From Hyphomicrobiales bacterium (GTDB lineage: Bacteria; Pseudomonadota; Alphaproteobacteria; Rhizobiales; Rhizobiaceae), in the NCBI GenBank assembly GCA_900473175.1, contig UCKM01000022.1:1-64000 (forward strand): a stretch of DNA of 64,000 nt, given 5' to 3'. This document shows positions 30,444 through 42,920 of the stretch, in pieces. Both the position numbers and the translations under genes were made by a program. The notes beneath the pieces were generated by a model. That model was given only the letters and a program-made list of their open reading frames with translations, was not told the origin of the DNA and made no database searches. The first letter of the stretch is position 1. Each line of letters begins with the position of its first letter.

Positions 30444-31940
30444 TTACTTCATGGTCGGGATGACGAATTCCGCGCCATCCTTCACACCGGAGGGCCAGCG
30501 TGACGTAACGGTCTTGGTCTTGGTGTAGAAGCGGAATGCGTCCGGGCCATGTTGGTTGAGATCGCCGAAGCCGGAACCCTTCCAGCCGCCGAATGTGTAG
30601 TAGGCAATCGGAACCGGAATCGGCACGTTGATGCCAACCATGCCGACCTGCACACGCGAGGCGAAGTCGCGGGCAGCATCGCCGTCGCGAGTGAAGATTG
30701 CAACGCCATTGCCGTATTCGTGTTCGTTCGGCAGGCGGATTGCATCTTCATAGGTATCGGCGCGTACAATGCCCAGAACCGGTCCAAAGATTTCTTCCTT
30801 GTAGATGCGCATGTCAGACGTCACATGGTCGAACAGGCAGCCACCCATATAGTAGCCGTTTTCATAGCCCTGCATCTTGAAACCGCGGCCATCGACGACG
30901 AGCTTGGCGCCTTCCTCAATGCCGAGATTGACATAACCCTTGATCCGGTCCAGCGCCTGCTTGGTAACGACCGGGCCGTAATCGGCCGACATGTCGGTCG
31001 AAGGTCCGACTTTCAGGCTTTCAACACGCGGGATCAGCCGCTCCACCAGGCGATCGGCAGTGTCCTTGCCAACCGGCACGGCAACCGAGATCGCCATGCA
31101 GCGTTCACCCGCCGAACCGTAGCCAGCACCAATCAGCGCGTCGACCGTCTGGTCCATGTCGGCGTCGGGCATGATGATCATGTGGTTCTTGGCGCCGCCG
31201 AAGCACTGGGCGCGCTTGCCGTTTGCCGTTGCGCGGCTGTAGATATACTGGGCAATCGGGGTCGAGCCGACAAAGCCGACAGCCTTGATGTCCGGATCGT
31301 CGAGGATGGCGTCGACGGCCCCCTTGTCACCGTTGACGACGTTAAAGATGCCGGCGGGAAGACCTGCCTCGATGAAAAGTTCCGCAAGGCGCATCGGCAC
31401 GCCAGGATCGCGTTCCGATGGCTTCAAAATGAAGGCGTTGCCGCAGATAATGGCAGGGCCGGCCTTCCACAACGGGATCATTGCGGGGAAATTGAATGGT
31501 GTAATGCCCGCCACAACGCCGAGCGGCTGGCGCATGGAATAGACGTCGATGCCGGTACCGGCATTGTCGGAAAATTCACCCTTGAGCATGTGCGCCGCTC
31601 CAAGGCAAACCTCGACGACTTCCAGACCGCGCTGGATATCACCCTTGGCATCGGGAATGGTCTTGCCATGCTCGCGTGCCAGCAACTCGGCCAGTGAGTC
31701 ATATTCTGCTTCGACCAGTTCGAGGAACTTGCGCATGACGCGGATACGGCGCTGCGGATTGGTGGCAGCCCATTTTGGCTGTGCAGCCTTGGCGTCTTCG
31801 ATGGCAGCACGCACCTCGGCGGGACTGGCAAGGGCAACGCGCCCCTGAACGGTACCGTCCATGGGCTGGAATATTTCGGTTGTCCGTCCGCTTGTTCCGG
31901 CGACATGCTTGCCGCCGATAAAATGTCCAACTTCACGCAT
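30444..31940 (-). CDS. mmsA: CoA-acylating methylmalonate-semialdehyde dehydrogenase
   Basis: 498-aa aldehyde dehydrogenase that converts (methyl)malonate semialdehyde to propionyl- or acetyl-CoA in valine, inositol and beta-alanine breakdown. GHFIGGKHV at the start, TPFNFPAMIPLW, the segment QCFGGAKNHMIIMPDADM, and the nucleophile Cys281 in GSAGERCMAIS are diagnostic of the MMSDH branch. ATG 31940 has GGGAGG nine bases upstream; the frame is open 19 codons further but lacks support. A LysR gene is divergent. It is not the 2-oxoglutarate semialdehyde dehydrogenase of the hydroxyproline route. Confidence 0.94.
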   Translation of the reverse strand: MREVGHFIGGKHVAGTSGRTTEIFQPMDGTVQGRVALASPAEVRAAIEDAKAAQPKWAATNPQRRIRVMRKFLELVEAEYDSLAELLAREHGKTIPDAKGDIQRGLEVVEVCLGAAHMLKGEFSDNAGTGIDVYSMRQPLGVVAGITPFNFPAMIPLWKAGPAIICGNAFILKPSERDPGVPMRLAELFIEAGLPAGIFNVVNGDKGAVDAILDDPDIKAVGFVGSTPIAQYIYSRATANGKRAQCFGGAKNHMIIMPDADMDQTVDALIGAGYGSAGERCMAISVAVPVGKDTADRLVERLIPRVESLKVGPSTDMSADYGPVVTKQALDRIKGYVNLGIEEGAKLVVDGRGFKMQGYENGYYMGGCLFDHVTSDMRIYKEEIFGPVLGIVRADTYEDAIRLPNEHEYGNGVAIFTRDGDAARDFASRVQVGMVGINVPIPVPIAYYTFGGWKGSGFGDLNQHGPDAFRFYTKTKTVTSRWPSGVKDGAEFVIPTMK

Positions 31941-32071
31941 TGTGAGCAGCCTCCCTGCAATTGATGGATTTATCTTGTCCTCATCATCGCGCTTCAAAAT
32001 ATTAATTGCAAGCCACGTAAAAGCGTATCCGTTGTGCGAAAATTAAAGTAGTACTGGATTTGGAGGCGTTC

Positions 32072-32953
32072 ATGAATTGGGATGATGTGCGTATTTTTCT
32101 GGCGGTGGCACGTTCGGGGCAAATCCTCGGCGCCGCCAAGCGCCTTGGCGTCAACCATGCGACGGTGGCGCGGCGGCTGACGGCACTCGAGCACGATCTC
32201 AATACGAAACTCCTGACGCGGCGCACGAATGGCTGCGAACTTACCCATGCCGGTGAGGAATTCCTGCTCTCGGCCGAACGGATGGAGGCAGAGATGCTTT
32301 CGATCCGCTCATCGCTCGGCGATGCCGATGTCTCCATTTCCGGCTCTGTCCGCATCGGTGCGCCTGACGGTTTTGGCGTGACATTCCTTGCGCCGCGCCT
32401 GGCATCGCTGACCGCCCGCTATCCCGACCTCAAAATCCAGCTTGTCCCTGTTCCACGCTCCTTTTCTCTCTCCCGTCGCGAGGCCGATATCGCAATTACC
32501 GTCGACCGGCCCGACCAGGGCCGCCTCGTTGCCCGTAAACTGGTCGATTATAGTCTCTGCCTCTACGCAAGCCGCGCCTATCTCGACGCCCATCCCGCCC
32601 CGCACTCTATCGATGAACTCGCAAGCCATCGTCTGGTCGGTTATGTCGACGATCTCGTCATCAGCCAGTCGCTGAACTATGCGCCCGAGATCAGCCGCGA
32701 CTGGCGCCCTGCTTTCGAGATATCTAGCGCTCTCGGCCAGGTCGAGGCGGTTAGAGCGGGTGCAGGGATCGGCATTCTGCACATGTTCATCGCCCGCGAA
32801 CACGATGATCTCGTGCCGGTCATGCCGGAGCGGACAATTCGCCGTTCATACTGGCTCGCCTATCATGAATCGGTCCGCACGCTTCGGCGCATCACCGCCG
32901 TTTCCAGCTTCATTTCGGATCTCGTGAACAGCGAAACAGGGCGATTTTCATGA
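32072..32953 (+). CDS. LysR-family transcriptional regulator
   Basis: 293-aa regulator with an N-terminal HTH (WDDVRIFLAVARSGQILGAAKRLGVNHATVARRL is spread over residues 3-37) and a LysR substrate-binding domain. Start at ATG 32072 with TGGAGG upstream. Divergent from mmsA across 131 bases, so regulation of mmsA is likely. Such mmsA-linked LysR genes are common in Rhizobiales. Confidence 0.9.
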   Translation: MNWDDVRIFLAVARSGQILGAAKRLGVNHATVARRLTALEHDLNTKLLTRRTNGCELTHAGEEFLLSAERMEAEMLSIRSSLGDADVSISGSVRIGAPDGFGVTFLAPRLASLTARYPDLKIQLVPVPRSFSLSRREADIAITVDRPDQGRLVARKLVDYSLCLYASRAYLDAHPAPHSIDELASHRLVGYVDDLVISQSLNYAPEISRDWRPAFEISSALGQVEAVRAGAGIGILHMFIAREHDDLVPVMPERTIRRSYWLAYHESVRTLRRITAVSSFISDLVNSETGRFS

Positions 32954-33069
32954 AGCAAATTTTATGTCTTGGCAAAGACAAATGTGATTGTATCGGCGGA
33001 ACAAAATTAACCGTTTCGACTTCACGTGGTGCACGATAAGTTCGGTTGAATCTGGATCGGAGAGGAAAA

Positions 33070-33447
33070 ATGTACCGATATGTCCTGGCGTTCATTGTTG
33101 CCCTTGGAGGTGCACAATTCTTTGTTTCCACACCGGCACAGGCACAGAACGCGGTGCGGTGTGAATCGCGTCATTTCAAGTATCGGGAATGTGGCGCCGA
33201 CATGCGCCGCCCCCGCGTAGCTCGACAGCTATCCGGCTCGCCCTGCATTGCCGGCGACACGTGGGGCTACAGCCGCGGAATACTGTGGGTCGACAGGGGT
33301 TGTGGCGCCGTCTTCGCCGACTCCGGAGGCAGGCCACCGCGCTATTACAGCAATCGCGGCTATTACCCGGATGACCGTTATCAGCGCCGCAATTATGATG
33401 ATCGCTACTATGATCCCTATCGCGGCGATCCGATGGACGATTGGTGA
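33070..33447 (+). CDS. Small secreted DUF3011-type protein
   Basis: 125 residues. The signal peptide MYRYVLAFIVALGGAQFFVS is cut near AQA. The mature part has RCESRHFKYRECGADM, QLSGSPCIAGDTWGYS and VDRGCGAVFAD, the four-cysteine DUF3011 pattern. The tail is rich in Tyr, Arg and Asp (YYPDDRYQRRNYDDRYYDPY). GAGAGG lies in front of the ATG at 33070. Function unknown; periplasmic or surface location expected. Confidence 0.8.
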   Translation: MYRYVLAFIVALGGAQFFVSTPAQAQNAVRCESRHFKYRECGADMRRPRVARQLSGSPCIAGDTWGYSRGILWVDRGCGAVFADSGGRPPRYYSNRGYYPDDRYQRRNYDDRYYDPYRGDPMDDW

Positions 33448-33455
33448 GTGGAACC

Positions 33456-35399
33456 CTATTCTGAACTGAGAGCTACTGCCGGTTGCAGCCTCGAAGCGTT
33501 TCGCGCCGGCAGGTAGCCAAAAACGAGGCCCGTCAGGAACGAACAGGCAAAGGCGAGCGCCACGGGACCTATAGTGAAGCTTATGGGCGCCCCGAGGACC
33601 TTGGCAAGCACGCCCGTCCCAAGACCCGCGACAACGCCGATCGCGCCGCCGATAGCAGACACCACAAGGGCTTCGATGATAAATTGCAGCAAGATGTCGC
33701 GCCGGCGCGCGCCCGTTGCCATGCGAACGCCGATCTCGCGGGTCCGCTCGCTGACACTCACCAGCATGATGTTCATCACACCGATACCGCCTACGAGCAG
33801 CGAGATCGCCGCGACCGCGCCAAGGAAGAGTTTCAGCGTGTTCGACGTCTCGGTCACCGCTTCACGAATTGAAGCCATGTTGGTTATCTGCGTGTCCTGC
33901 TTCTTGTGCCTGCGGTCGAGCAGCGCCTGCAGTGTATCCTGCGTCGCATCAATGGCCGCGCCATCCTTCACCTGAACCGTTATGGAACGCACGTTGCGCT
34001 GACCGAACAGCCGCATGCTGCCCGTCGTCAGCGGAACGAGGATAGTGTCGTCCTGATCGTTGCCGCCCGGCCCGGCGCCCATTTCGCTCATCACACCGAT
34101 GATCTGGAACGGAATCTTGTTGACCAGCACATATTTGCCGAGCGGGCTTTCGCCGTCCGGAAAGAGTGTTTTCTCCACCGTCCGGCCCAGCACCGCGACC
34201 GGCGCGTAGCTCTCCATATCATCCCGGTTGATGAACTCACCCTTGCCGATCTTCCAGGATTTTGCCGTGGTAAATTGTGGCACCGTGCCATTCGCCGACG
34301 TCTGATAATCGACATTGCCGTAACGTACCGTAACGGTACTGGTCATCTCCGGCACCGCGAAGGCAACGTTAGGCACTTCGAGAATGGCGTCCGCATCGGC
34401 CGGAATAAGCGTTACGTTACTGCCGCCGCTGGTGCCGCGAAAATTCGCCATGCTCGGTCGGATTACCAACAGGTCGGAGCCCATGGCCGATATGCGATCG
34501 AGCACGGAATTCTGCGCACCCGTACCGATGGCGAGCATCGCCACGACGGAGCCGACACCAATGACAATGCCAAGGAGGGTCAGGATCGTCCTGAACAGAT
34601 TGGCGTGCAGGGCGCGCAATGCCATTTTGATGGCTTCCGTCACGTCAGCGATCGCCGCAACGCCCTCGACGGCCTTCTGCTTGAGCCCTGATGCAGCCTC
34701 GGGATTGCTTCGTCCCTTTTTGGTGCGATCGGAGATGATGCGACCGTCCCGCAGTTCGATCAGGCGGTCGGCCTGCTCGGCGACTTCGCGCGAGTGGGTG
34801 ATGACGATGATGGTATGCCCGCTCTCGTTCATGCTGCGGAGCAGCGCCAGGACCTCCTCGCCGCTCTGGCTGTCAAGGGCGCCGGTCGGCTCATCTGCGA
34901 GGATGATGCGGCCCCCATTCATCAGCGCTCGCGCAATGGAAACGCGTTGCTGCTGCCCGCCGGACAGCTGGTTTGGTCGATGATCGAGCCGGTCACCCAG
35001 TTTCAGCGAATTGAGCAGCGCCTCCGCCCGGTCACGTCGATCACGTGCAGTCGCTCCTGCATAGACCGCGGGAACCTCGACATTTTCCTGCGCGCTGGCC
35101 GTCGGTATCAGATTGTAGCTCTGGAAGACGAAGCCAAATGTGCGCCGCCGCAGGCCCGCCAGTTCATCCGGCTCGAAGCCGGAGACATGCTCGCCATCCA
35201 GCAGATAGTCGCCGCTTGTGGGCCGATCGAGACAGCCAAGAATATTCATCAGGGTTGACTTGCCGGAGCCGGATTGTCCAATGATGGCAACGAATTCGCC
35301 AGCCTCAATATCGAGCGAGATGCCATGCAGTACCTCAACGGCGAGATCGCCGTTGTAGTAGGTCTTGCTGATATCCTTGAGCGAGATAATGGCGGTCAT
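33456..35399 (-). CDS. macB: MacB-type ABC transporter, fused ATPase and permease
   Basis: 647 residues. ATPase domain 1-230: Walker [13 protein letters not shown], signature [15 protein letters not shown], Walker [14 protein letters not shown]. Then a linker, one membrane helix ([20 protein letters not shown]), a periplasmic MacB domain and three C-terminal FtsX helices. With the adaptor gene just upstream it should form a tripartite efflux pump together with an outer-membrane factor encoded elsewhere. Macrolides, peptides or lipoproteins are possible substrates. Confidence 0.93.
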   Translation of the reverse strand: MTAIISLKDISKTYYNGDLAVEVLHGISLDIEAGEFVAIIGQSGSGKSTLMNILGCLDRPTSGDYLLDGEHVSGFEPDELAGLRRRTFGFVFQSYNLIPTASAQENVEVPAVYAGATARDRRDRAEALLNSLKLGDRLDHRPNQLSGGQQQRVSIARALMNGGRIILADEPTGALDSQSGEEVLALLRSMNESGHTIIVITHSREVAEQADRLIELRDGRIISDRTKKGRSNPEAASGLKQKAVEGVAAIADVTEAIKMALRALHANLFRTILTLLGIVIGVGSVVAMLAIGTGAQNSVLDRISAMGSDLLVIRPSMANFRGTSGGSNVTLIPADADAILEVPNVAFAVPEMTSTVTVRYGNVDYQTSANGTVPQFTTAKSWKIGKGEFINRDDMESYAPVAVLGRTVEKTLFPDGESPLGKYVLVNKIPFQIIGVMSEMGAGPGGNDQDDTILVPLTTGSMRLFGQRNVRSITVQVKDGAAIDATQDTLQALLDRRHKKQDTQITNMASIREAVTETSNTLKLFLGAVAAISLLVGGIGVMNIMLVSVSERTREIGVRMATGARRRDILLQFIIEALVVSAIGGAIGVVAGLGTGVLAKVLGAPISFTIGPVALAFACSFLTGLVFGYLPARNASRLQPAVALSSE

Positions 35400-35401
35400 G
35401 A

Positions 35402-36703
35402 TCAGAACATCGGCGGCATGCGCATGCTGCGCTGCGAGCGATTGCCGGAATTGTTCGAAGTCTTGGCGAGCGACGCATCGCTGCCGGTTCCGACGACCAC
35501 GAGTTCGCCTTCTTTCAGGCCGCTCTTGATTTCGGCATTCACACGATTGCGGATACCCACCTCAACCGTACGGGTTTCAGTTGCGCCAGCAGGCGTCACC
35601 ACCGTGACTTCGCCCTTGCGCGGTGCGGCATTGGCGCCCTCCCGCCGCGAACCACCGTTCGAGGTGATCGCCGAACTTGGCACGACGAGGACATCCTTGG
35701 CCGCCGATTCGACGAAGAACACTTGCGCGCTCATCGAGATCATCAAATCGCCATCCGGATTGGGCACGTCGAACAGGGCGTAATAGAGTACGACATTGTT
35801 CTCGATATCAGGTGTCGGCTGGATCTGTCGCAATTTGCCGACGTACCGCTTGCCCGGCTGGCCGAGCAGCGTGAAGTAGGCGTCCATGCCGATCTTGAGC
35901 TTGCTGACGTCGGCCTCGGATACCTGGGCCTTCACCGTCATCGTTGAGAGATCAGCGATGGTAACGATGGTCGGCGCTGTCTGGCTGGCATTGAGCGTCT
36001 GCCCTTCCTTCACCGGAACCGCTGCGATCGTTCCGGCCATGGGCGCGTAGATCTTGGTATAACCAAGGTCGACTTGATCGCCGGCGAGCGTTGCCTGCTG
36101 CTTGCGGATCTGTGCTTCTAGCGCATTGACGTCGGCTTCCGCTGCAGCGAGATCGGCGATGGCCTGATCGAGCACGGACTGCGAGACGCTGCGCGTTGCC
36201 ACAAGATTGCGCTGGCGATCGATATTGGCCTGCTTCAAGACGAGTTGCGCGTGCTTCGACACGAGCTGCGCCTGCAGATTGGCCAGTTCCGCCTGGTCGA
36301 TCTCGATCTTGTTCTTGATGGTAGCGGGATCGATCTCGCCGATGAGCTGGTTCTGCTCGACCTTGTCGCCAATCTCGACATGCAACACCTTCAATTGTCC
36401 CGAGACCTGCGCGCCCGCATCAACAGACTTGATAGAATCAAGTGTACCGACGGCAGTTACGGCGTTTTCGATATCACCGCGCACAACAGGTTGCGTTACG
36501 ACAGCAGCTGTCGAAGCCGAGTGGTTATATTGGCTCCAGGCGTAATAGCCGGCGCCCGCAACAACCAGAACAACGGGAAGCCACACCCACAGGCGCGAGC
36601 GCTTCTTCTTGCGTCCTGGCGGAACAGCGCCTGGAATAAAGGTGACGTTGGATGTGGCAGGCGACACCTTCTCCTGCTTGGCTCTTGTGGCTATCTCTTT
36701 CAT
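35402..36703 (-). CDS. macA: MacA-type periplasmic adaptor (HlyD/RND family)
   Basis: 433 residues from ATG 36703. An N-terminal basic segment (GRKKKRSR) is followed by one membrane helix ([19 protein letters not shown]), a lipoyl half-motif ([21 protein letters not shown]), a long hairpin coiled coil and a second lipoyl half ([20 protein letters not shown]). It links MacB to an outer-membrane channel. Two bases separate it from macB. No regulator adjoins it. In many relatives peptidase genes follow rlmH at this position, so macAB may be an insertion in the block. Confidence 0.92.
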   Translation of the reverse strand: MKEIATRAKQEKVSPATSNVTFIPGAVPPGRKKKRSRLWVWLPVVLVVAGAGYYAWSQYNHSASTAAVVTQPVVRGDIENAVTAVGTLDSIKSVDAGAQVSGQLKVLHVEIGDKVEQNQLIGEIDPATIKNKIEIDQAELANLQAQLVSKHAQLVLKQANIDRQRNLVATRSVSQSVLDQAIADLAAAEADVNALEAQIRKQQATLAGDQVDLGYTKIYAPMAGTIAAVPVKEGQTLNASQTAPTIVTIADLSTMTVKAQVSEADVSKLKIGMDAYFTLLGQPGKRYVGKLRQIQPTPDIENNVVLYYALFDVPNPDGDLMISMSAQVFFVESAAKDVLVVPSSAITSNGGSRREGANAAPRKGEVTVVTPAGATETRTVEVGIRNRVNAEIKSGLKEGELVVVGTGSDASLAKTSNNSGNRSQRSMRMPPMF

Positions 36704-36864
36704 CCAACCCACTCCATTGCGTGTGCAGACGAACTCATCCTGACACATACTATCAAGAAATAGAGATGAGTGGTTCGCCCGAAAAGCATTGAGATGATTA
36801 TATTTTGGTAATGATCGTCAGGCGGTAATTATCAGCAGCGCGCATGAACAAGGGCTGAATGGTT

Positions 36865-37347
36865 CTATACCCGGTGGTAGGGATGCCCCGAGAGGATCGT
36901 GGTCGCGCGGTATAGTTGCTCGGCGACAAGAATACGGACGATCTGGTGCGGCCAGGTCATCGCACCGAGCGCGAGAACAAGGTCGGCCCTGTCGCGCAGC
37001 GCCGCATCATGGCCGTCAGGCCCGCCGATGGCGAGCAACAGCTGGCGTTTGCCATCGTCGCGAAACCGTGCAATCGCCCGGGCGAAGGCTTCCGAGGGCA
37101 TTGTCTTGCCGCGCTCGTCAAGCAGGACGAGCACCCCTCCCTGGTCCAGCGCCTCGATAACTTTCGCAGATTCTTCCTGCTTGCGCAGGTCAGGCTGCTG
37201 GGCCCGGCTTTCCGTAATTTCAGTGACCGAAGAGAACTCGAGGCCGAGCGGGGCGCCAGTCTTTTTCAAACGGTCGAAGTAGCGGCCTGCCAATTCCCGT
37301 TCGGGGCCAGATTTCATCCGGCCCACGGCAAAAACGGTGATACGCAT
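36865..37347 (-). CDS. rlmH: 23S rRNA (pseudouridine1915-N3)-methyltransferase RlmH
   Basis: 160-aa SPOUT methyltransferase acting on helix 69 of 23S rRNA. It has the start MRITVFAVGRMKSGPE, the SAM-binding knot (LLLAIGGPDGHDAAL) and the C-terminal HQIVRILVAEQLYRATTILSGHPYHR, which is nearly invariant in the family. The ATG at 37347 has GGAG six bases upstream. Follows rsfS as in most bacteria. Confidence 0.97.
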   Translation of the reverse strand: MRITVFAVGRMKSGPERELAGRYFDRLKKTGAPLGLEFSSVTEITESRAQQPDLRKQEESAKVIEALDQGGVLVLLDERGKTMPSEAFARAIARFRDDGKRQLLLAIGGPDGHDAALRDRADLVLALGAMTWPHQIVRILVAEQLYRATTILSGHPYHRV

Positions 37348-37496
37348 GACAAACTCCATCTTCGGAGCAGCGAGGTCCGACCGACATCCCTCGGCTCCTG
37401 TGTTCCGGCTCGACAAAACCACTCCGGTAAGCAACCGGCCAGATATGTCAGCCGCTCAGGACGTCGCTTGAGGCGTCGGACGTCCCGATCCGTCGA

Positions 37497-37880
37497 TCAG
37501 TGTACGGTCTCTCCGTCGAGTTCGGGAGCCTGCCACATCTTTTCGAGATTGTAGAACTCACGCACCTCGGGACGGAAAATATGGATGATGATATCGCCCG
37601 TGTCGATCAGCACCCAATCACCGCCGGCAAGACCTTCGACCTTGACGCCGTTGCCATGCCCGCTCTCTTTCAGGGCGCGCAAAAGCTGGTCCGCAACCGC
37701 CGATACGTGGCGATGCGAACGCCCGGACGCGATGATCATGTGATCACCGATGACGGACTTGCCTCTAAGGTCGATGGGGACAATGTTTTCAGCCTTGGAG
37801 TCGTCGAGACTGGCAAGAACTGATTGAAGGGCAAGAGATACGGAATTGATACCGTTCATCTCTGCCGCTGAAGGTGCCAA
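37497..37880 (-). CDS. rsfS: Ribosome silencing factor RsfS
   Basis: 127-aa Iojap/RsfS protein that binds L14 and blocks subunit joining during starvation. LASLDDSKAENIVPIDLRGKS, HMIIASGRSHRHVSAVAD and the ending IIIHIFRPEVREFYNLEKMW are diagnostic. The TTG at 37880 has GAAGGA just upstream; an ATG at 37859 is the alternative start. Lies between nadD and rlmH. Confidence 0.94.
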   Translation of the reverse strand: MAPSAAEMNGINSVSLALQSVLASLDDSKAENIVPIDLRGKSVIGDHMIIASGRSHRHVSAVADQLLRALKESGHGNGVKVEGLAGGDWVLIDTGDIIIHIFRPEVREFYNLEKMWQAPELDGETVH

Positions 37881-38028
37881 GGCATCCTTCTTCTGAAATG
37901 CTGTTCTCAGTGTAATTCCTTTCCCTTAAGAACAACGCAACGCAGCTGGTAACCATACTGCACGTTACTAAGATAGGCAGAGTCGCATGACACTTTCAAG
38001 ACATCACAAGGGAGCATTCGATCACGTT

Positions 38029-38691
38029 TCATTCTGATGTCTTGGCCGTTCCATTGCGGATCGCCGTAGAAGAAAGCAAGGAACGCGGCCCGTGAATGAA
38101 GGTCCATGCTGGCGCTTTCGAACGCGGAAGGATTGACGCATCGTCTTCATCGATGCGCGCATAGTCGAATGTCCTTGCCATGCGCGATGACAAGAACGCC
38201 AGCGTCGACCCCGGCCTGTCAATGACCGCAATCGGAAAAGTCAGGGCAATCTGCCGCCAGCGCTGCCAGCGGTGGAAATCGGCAAGATTATCCGCCCCCA
38301 TGATCCAGACGAAATTGACGCCAGGATTGCGCGCCCTGATCAGCGCCAGCGTATCCGCCGTATAGCGGATGTGGTGCGCCGCCTCGAAAGCCGTGATCTT
38401 GATGCGCGGATCGTGCAGCAAATCTTCGCAAAGCACCAGTCGCTCCGCCAGGGGCGCGAGGTGACGCGTATTTTTCAGCGGATTGCCCGGCGTGACGATC
38501 CACCAGAGCTGGTCGAGTTTCAGGCGCCGCAGCGCGATCTCCGCGACCAATGCATGGCCGGCATGCGGCGGATTGAACGACCCGCCAAACAGGCCGACCG
38601 CCATGCCCTTTTCGGCGAAGGGCATGCGCAGGTGCGTCTCGCGCACTCCAGGAAAGCTAGAGCTTTTTCGCAGCGCGTCGCTTGATGTCAC
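38029..38691 (-). CDS. nadD: Nicotinate-nucleotide adenylyltransferase
   Basis: 220-aa enzyme of NAD synthesis. The nucleotidyltransferase motif [14 protein letters not shown], the [11 protein letters not shown] loop and the C-terminal [10 protein letters not shown] match NadD. The GTG start overlaps the proA stop in GTGA, a coupling arrangement. An internal ATG (residue 23, MPFAEKG) is a less likely start. Confidence 0.95.
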   Translation of the reverse strand: MTSSDALRKSSSFPGVRETHLRMPFAEKGMAVGLFGGSFNPPHAGHALVAEIALRRLKLDQLWWIVTPGNPLKNTRHLAPLAERLVLCEDLLHDPRIKITAFEAAHHIRYTADTLALIRARNPGVNFVWIMGADNLADFHRWQRWRQIALTFPIAVIDRPGSTLAFLSSRMARTFDYARIDEDDASILPRSKAPAWTFIHGPRSLLSSTAIRNGTAKTSE

Positions 38692-39971
38692 GGGCGCGTC
38701 TGGCCAATGCCGCGCACGCGGTATTTGAATGACGTCAATTGCTCCACACCGACCGGACCGCGCGCATGCATCTTGCCCGTGGCGATGCCGATCTCGGCGC
38801 CCATTCCGAACTCACCGCCATCGGCAAATTGCGTGGAGGCGTTGTGCAGGAGGATCGCCGAATCGATCTCGTTGAAGAACCGTTCGACGACGTTTCGATC
38901 CTCGGCGATCACCGCCTCCGTATGGTGGGACGAATAGCGGTTTATATGGTCGATAGCGCCAGTGATGCCGTCGACCAGTTTTACCGAGATGATGGCGTCG
39001 AGATATTCGGTCGACCAGTCTGCCTCTGTGGCCGGCTTGGCATCGGCAAATAGCGCAGTTACTGAAGCATCCCCGCGAATTTCGCAACCCGCAGCTTGAA
39101 GGTCCTCAAGCAACGGCACCAGATGCGTCGACATAGCGAGGCGGTCAACCAGAAGCGTCTCCGCCGAACCGCAGACGCCAGTGCGGCGCATCTTGGCGTT
39201 GACGGCGATCTTCCGCGCCATTGCGAGGTCGGCCGACGCATCGACGTAGAGGTGGCAGAGACCCTCGAGGTGGGCAAACACCGGCACGCGCGCTTCGTTC
39301 TGTACAAGGGCCACGAGGCTCTTCCCGCCGCGCGGGATGATCACATCGAGATTGCCGCCGAGGCCCTTGAGCATTTCGCCGACAGCGGCGCGATCCGTGG
39401 TCGGAACCAATTGGATCGCGTCGCGTGGTAGCCCCGCGGCCTCCAACCCGTCTAGCAAGGCAGCATGAATGGCCTTCGACGAATGGGCCGAATCGGAACC
39501 GCCGCGAAGGATCACCGCATTGCCTGATTTGAGGCATAGTGCCCCCGCATCAGCCGTCACGTTGGGCCGGCTTTCATAAATGACCCCGATGACGCCAAGC
39601 GGGGTCCGTACGCGCTCGATGTGAAGCCCATTCGGGCGGTCCCATTCGGCAATGACGTCGCCAACCGGATCACCGAGCGCGGCGATGGCGCGGATGCTTT
39701 CTGAGATCGCCGAGATGCGCTTGTCGTCGAGGAGTAGCCGGTCGAGCAGCGCCGCAGTCATGGCAGCCGCTTCGCCGTTCGCCATGTCGCGTTGATTGGC
39801 TTCAAGAATTTCGCCCTTGCGACGATCGATAGCGTCAGCCATGGCGATGAGAGCAGCCGTTTTCTGGCCCGGGGAAGCGATGGCAAGCGGCTGTGCAGCT
39901 GACCGCGCCTTGCGGCCCATATCGGCCATCAATTCAGCAACGGTGGGTTCTGCATCCAGGCGTCCCAACAT
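38688..39971 (-). CDS. proA: Gamma-glutamyl phosphate reductase
   Basis: 427 residues. NADPH-dependent reduction of glutamyl phosphate to glutamate semialdehyde, second step of proline synthesis. [27 protein letters not shown], the catalytic Cys in [13 protein letters not shown], and the ending [18 protein letters not shown] are family signatures. Two bases follow proB, and the stop overlaps nadD, so proB-proA-nadD act as one unit. Confidence 0.97.
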   Translation of the reverse strand: MLGRLDAEPTVAELMADMGRKARSAAQPLAIASPGQKTAALIAMADAIDRRKGEILEANQRDMANGEAAAMTAALLDRLLLDDKRISAISESIRAIAALGDPVGDVIAEWDRPNGLHIERVRTPLGVIGVIYESRPNVTADAGALCLKSGNAVILRGGSDSAHSSKAIHAALLDGLEAAGLPRDAIQLVPTTDRAAVGEMLKGLGGNLDVIIPRGGKSLVALVQNEARVPVFAHLEGLCHLYVDASADLAMARKIAVNAKMRRTGVCGSAETLLVDRLAMSTHLVPLLEDLQAAGCEIRGDASVTALFADAKPATEADWSTEYLDAIISVKLVDGITGAIDHINRYSSHHTEAVIAEDRNVVERFFNEIDSAILLHNASTQFADGGEFGMGAEIGIATGKMHARGPVGVEQLTSFKYRVRGIGQTRP

Positions 39972-39973
39972 CT

Positions 39974-41146
39974 CTACTCCTTCTCCGCGCCAACACGTTT
40001 GGCCGCACGCACCACCAGATCATCGCGATGAATCATCGCCGAACGGGCATCATAGCCGAGAATTGCTGCAATCTCATTGGTCTTGCGCCCCGCAATTCTG
40101 ATGGCATCCGCCGCATCATACGCGACAAGCCCGCGCGCTGCCTCGCGCCCGTCGGGTCCCACCACCGCAACCGTGTCGCCGCGCATGAACTGACCAGCTA
40201 CATCGCGCACCCCAGCAGCCAGCAGTGATTTGCCGGATTTGAGCGCCACCAGCGCACCCTCGTCAATGATGAGGCGGCCGGAGGGTTCAAGATTGCCAGA
40301 TATCCAGGTTTTCCAGGCATTGACCGGCGTCGAGCTCGCCTTGAACAGGGTCGAACGCTCGCCCTTGTCGATGGCGGCCAGCGGATTTAGCCGCGTCCCC
40401 GACGCGATGATCATTGCAGTCCCCGCCGCATTGGCGATCTTGCCGGCATCGAGCTTGGTTTTCATGCCGCCGCGCGAATACTCAGAGGCCGCGGCACCCG
40501 CCATGGCCTCGATGTCGGGCGTAATGGCCTCGACGACCGGCAGGAACTGCGCATTGGGATTCTGATGCGGCGGCGCCGTATAGAGCCCATCGATGTCCGA
40601 TAGCAGGATCAGGAGGTCGGCGCCCATCATCGTTGCGACACGGGCCGCAAGGCGGTCATTATCGCCGTAGCGTATCTCGGTCGTCGCCACAGTGTCATTT
40701 TCATTGATCACCGGGATTGCTTTCAGTCGCAGCAGCGTGCCGACCGTGGCGCGCGCATTGAGGTAGCGGCGCCGCTCTTCGGTGTCGGAGAGGGTAAGGA
40801 GAATTTGCCCTGCCCGCAGTTTGTGATGGCTCAACACCTCGGAATAGGCCTGGGCAAGCTCAATCTGACCGGCCGCGGCTGCCGCCTGGCTTTCCTCGAG
40901 CCGCAAGGCGCCCTTGGGCAGGCCGAGGACAGTACGCCCCAGCGCAATGGCACCCGACGATACGATCATCATCTCCACGCCCGTTGCAGCAAGCGCTGCA
41001 ACGTCAGCCCCAAGGCTTTCGAGCCAATCCCGCTTCAGGCCGCTCGTACGATCAACGAGCAGCGCCGAGCCAATCTTCACCACGATCCGGCGGTAGGAGG
41101 AAAGTTTAACTGACTGATGGAGTGGAGCCATCTTGTTCATTGTCAT
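39974..41146 (-). CDS. proB: Glutamate 5-kinase
   Basis: About 390 residues: amino-acid kinase domain ([51 protein letters not shown]) with a C-terminal PUA RNA-binding-like domain ([23 protein letters not shown]). First step of proline synthesis, feedback-inhibited by proline in the family. Several starts (GTG 41149, ATG 41146, 41140, 41131) are possible right after the obgE stop. Confidence 0.96.
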   Translation of the reverse strand: MTMNKMAPLHQSVKLSSYRRIVVKIGSALLVDRTSGLKRDWLESLGADVAALAATGVEMMIVSSGAIALGRTVLGLPKGALRLEESQAAAAAGQIELAQAYSEVLSHHKLRAGQILLTLSDTEERRRYLNARATVGTLLRLKAIPVINENDTVATTEIRYGDNDRLAARVATMMGADLLILLSDIDGLYTAPPHQNPNAQFLPVVEAITPDIEAMAGAAASEYSRGGMKTKLDAGKIANAAGTAMIIASGTRLNPLAAIDKGERSTLFKASSTPVNAWKTWISGNLEPSGRLIIDEGALVALKSGKSLLAAGVRDVAGQFMRGDTVAVVGPDGREAARGLVAYDAADAIRIAGRKTNEIAAILGYDARSAMIHRDDLVVRAAKRVGAEKE

Positions 41147-41149
41147 CAC

Positions 41150-42190
<1,041 letters not shown>

Positions 42191-42243
42191 TCAGTCCTTG
42201 TTGATGTTGCGAGGCATTACAGGAAAATGCCCCAGAAGAAAAC

Positions 42244-42274
42244 TGGCCGTCCCAAACCAATGTCGGAACGGCCA
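42244..42274 (-). terminator. Terminator after the GNAT gene
   Basis: A ten-pair stem (42244-42253 with 42265-42274, one G-U pair) is followed by GTTTTC on the minus strand, eight bases after the acetyltransferase stop and 60 before obgE. Confidence 0.7.
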
Positions 42275-42281
42275 ATCGATG

Positions 42282-42899
42282 TTACGAGGTCCAGCTGCGC
42301 AGACCAATCCAGGTGCGCCGGTCGAGCATGTAGCGCTCGACGGGCACGTTGCCCGCAGCCAGCGAATCCATCATGCCGGTGTTGGCATACTGGAATCCGC
42401 TCTTGTAGATCACCCGGCGCGAGGCGATGTTCGACACACGGCAGGAAGCGTGCAGCTTTTCCACCTGCGTTGCCCGGAACACCAGGTCGACCAGCGCGTG
42501 CGCGGCTTCCGTCGCGTAACCCTTGCCCCAATGGGGCTCGCCCAGCCAGTACCCGATCTCCAACTCATCCCTGTGGGACATGCTGTGCTCGTCTCTGCGC
42601 CGGTAGTTGATGCCGCAACAGCCGATGAAGGTTCCGGATTGGGCGAGCGTAATCGCGTAGACGCATTTGCCGATCTCGCCCGCATTGGCGCGGCGCACGA
42701 AATCCACCGCATGATCCTTCGTATAGGGATGCGGCATGCGCGAGAGCATTTCGGCCACATGAAGGTTGTCGGCGAGACGGGCAATTGCATCGACATCCTC
42801 GTTACGTGGCGCTCGCAGAACGAGGCGTTCCGTAACGAGAACGGGACAGTCTATCAGATCCAGCCGTTCTTCATCGTCTTCCAGTAATTCAGCAACCAT
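42282..42899 (-). CDS. GNAT-family N-acetyltransferase (RimJ/RimL-like)
   Basis: 205 residues from ATG 42899, which has GGAGG eight bases upstream. VLVTERLVLRAPRNEDVDAIARL at the start and the acetyl-CoA loop YWLGEPHWGKGYATEAAHALVD followed by SNIASRRVIYKSGF are typical of the ribosomal-protein-acetylase-like branch. Located between rpmA and obgE as in other Rhizobiales. The substrate is unknown. Confidence 0.9.
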   Translation of the reverse strand: MVAELLEDDEERLDLIDCPVLVTERLVLRAPRNEDVDAIARLADNLHVAEMLSRMPHPYTKDHAVDFVRRANAGEIGKCVYAITLAQSGTFIGCCGINYRRRDEHSMSHRDELEIGYWLGEPHWGKGYATEAAHALVDLVFRATQVEKLHASCRVSNIASRRVIYKSGFQYANTGMMDSLAAGNVPVERYMLDRRTWIGLRSWTS

Positions 42900-42920
42900 T
42901 TGTCGTTCCTCCAGACACGA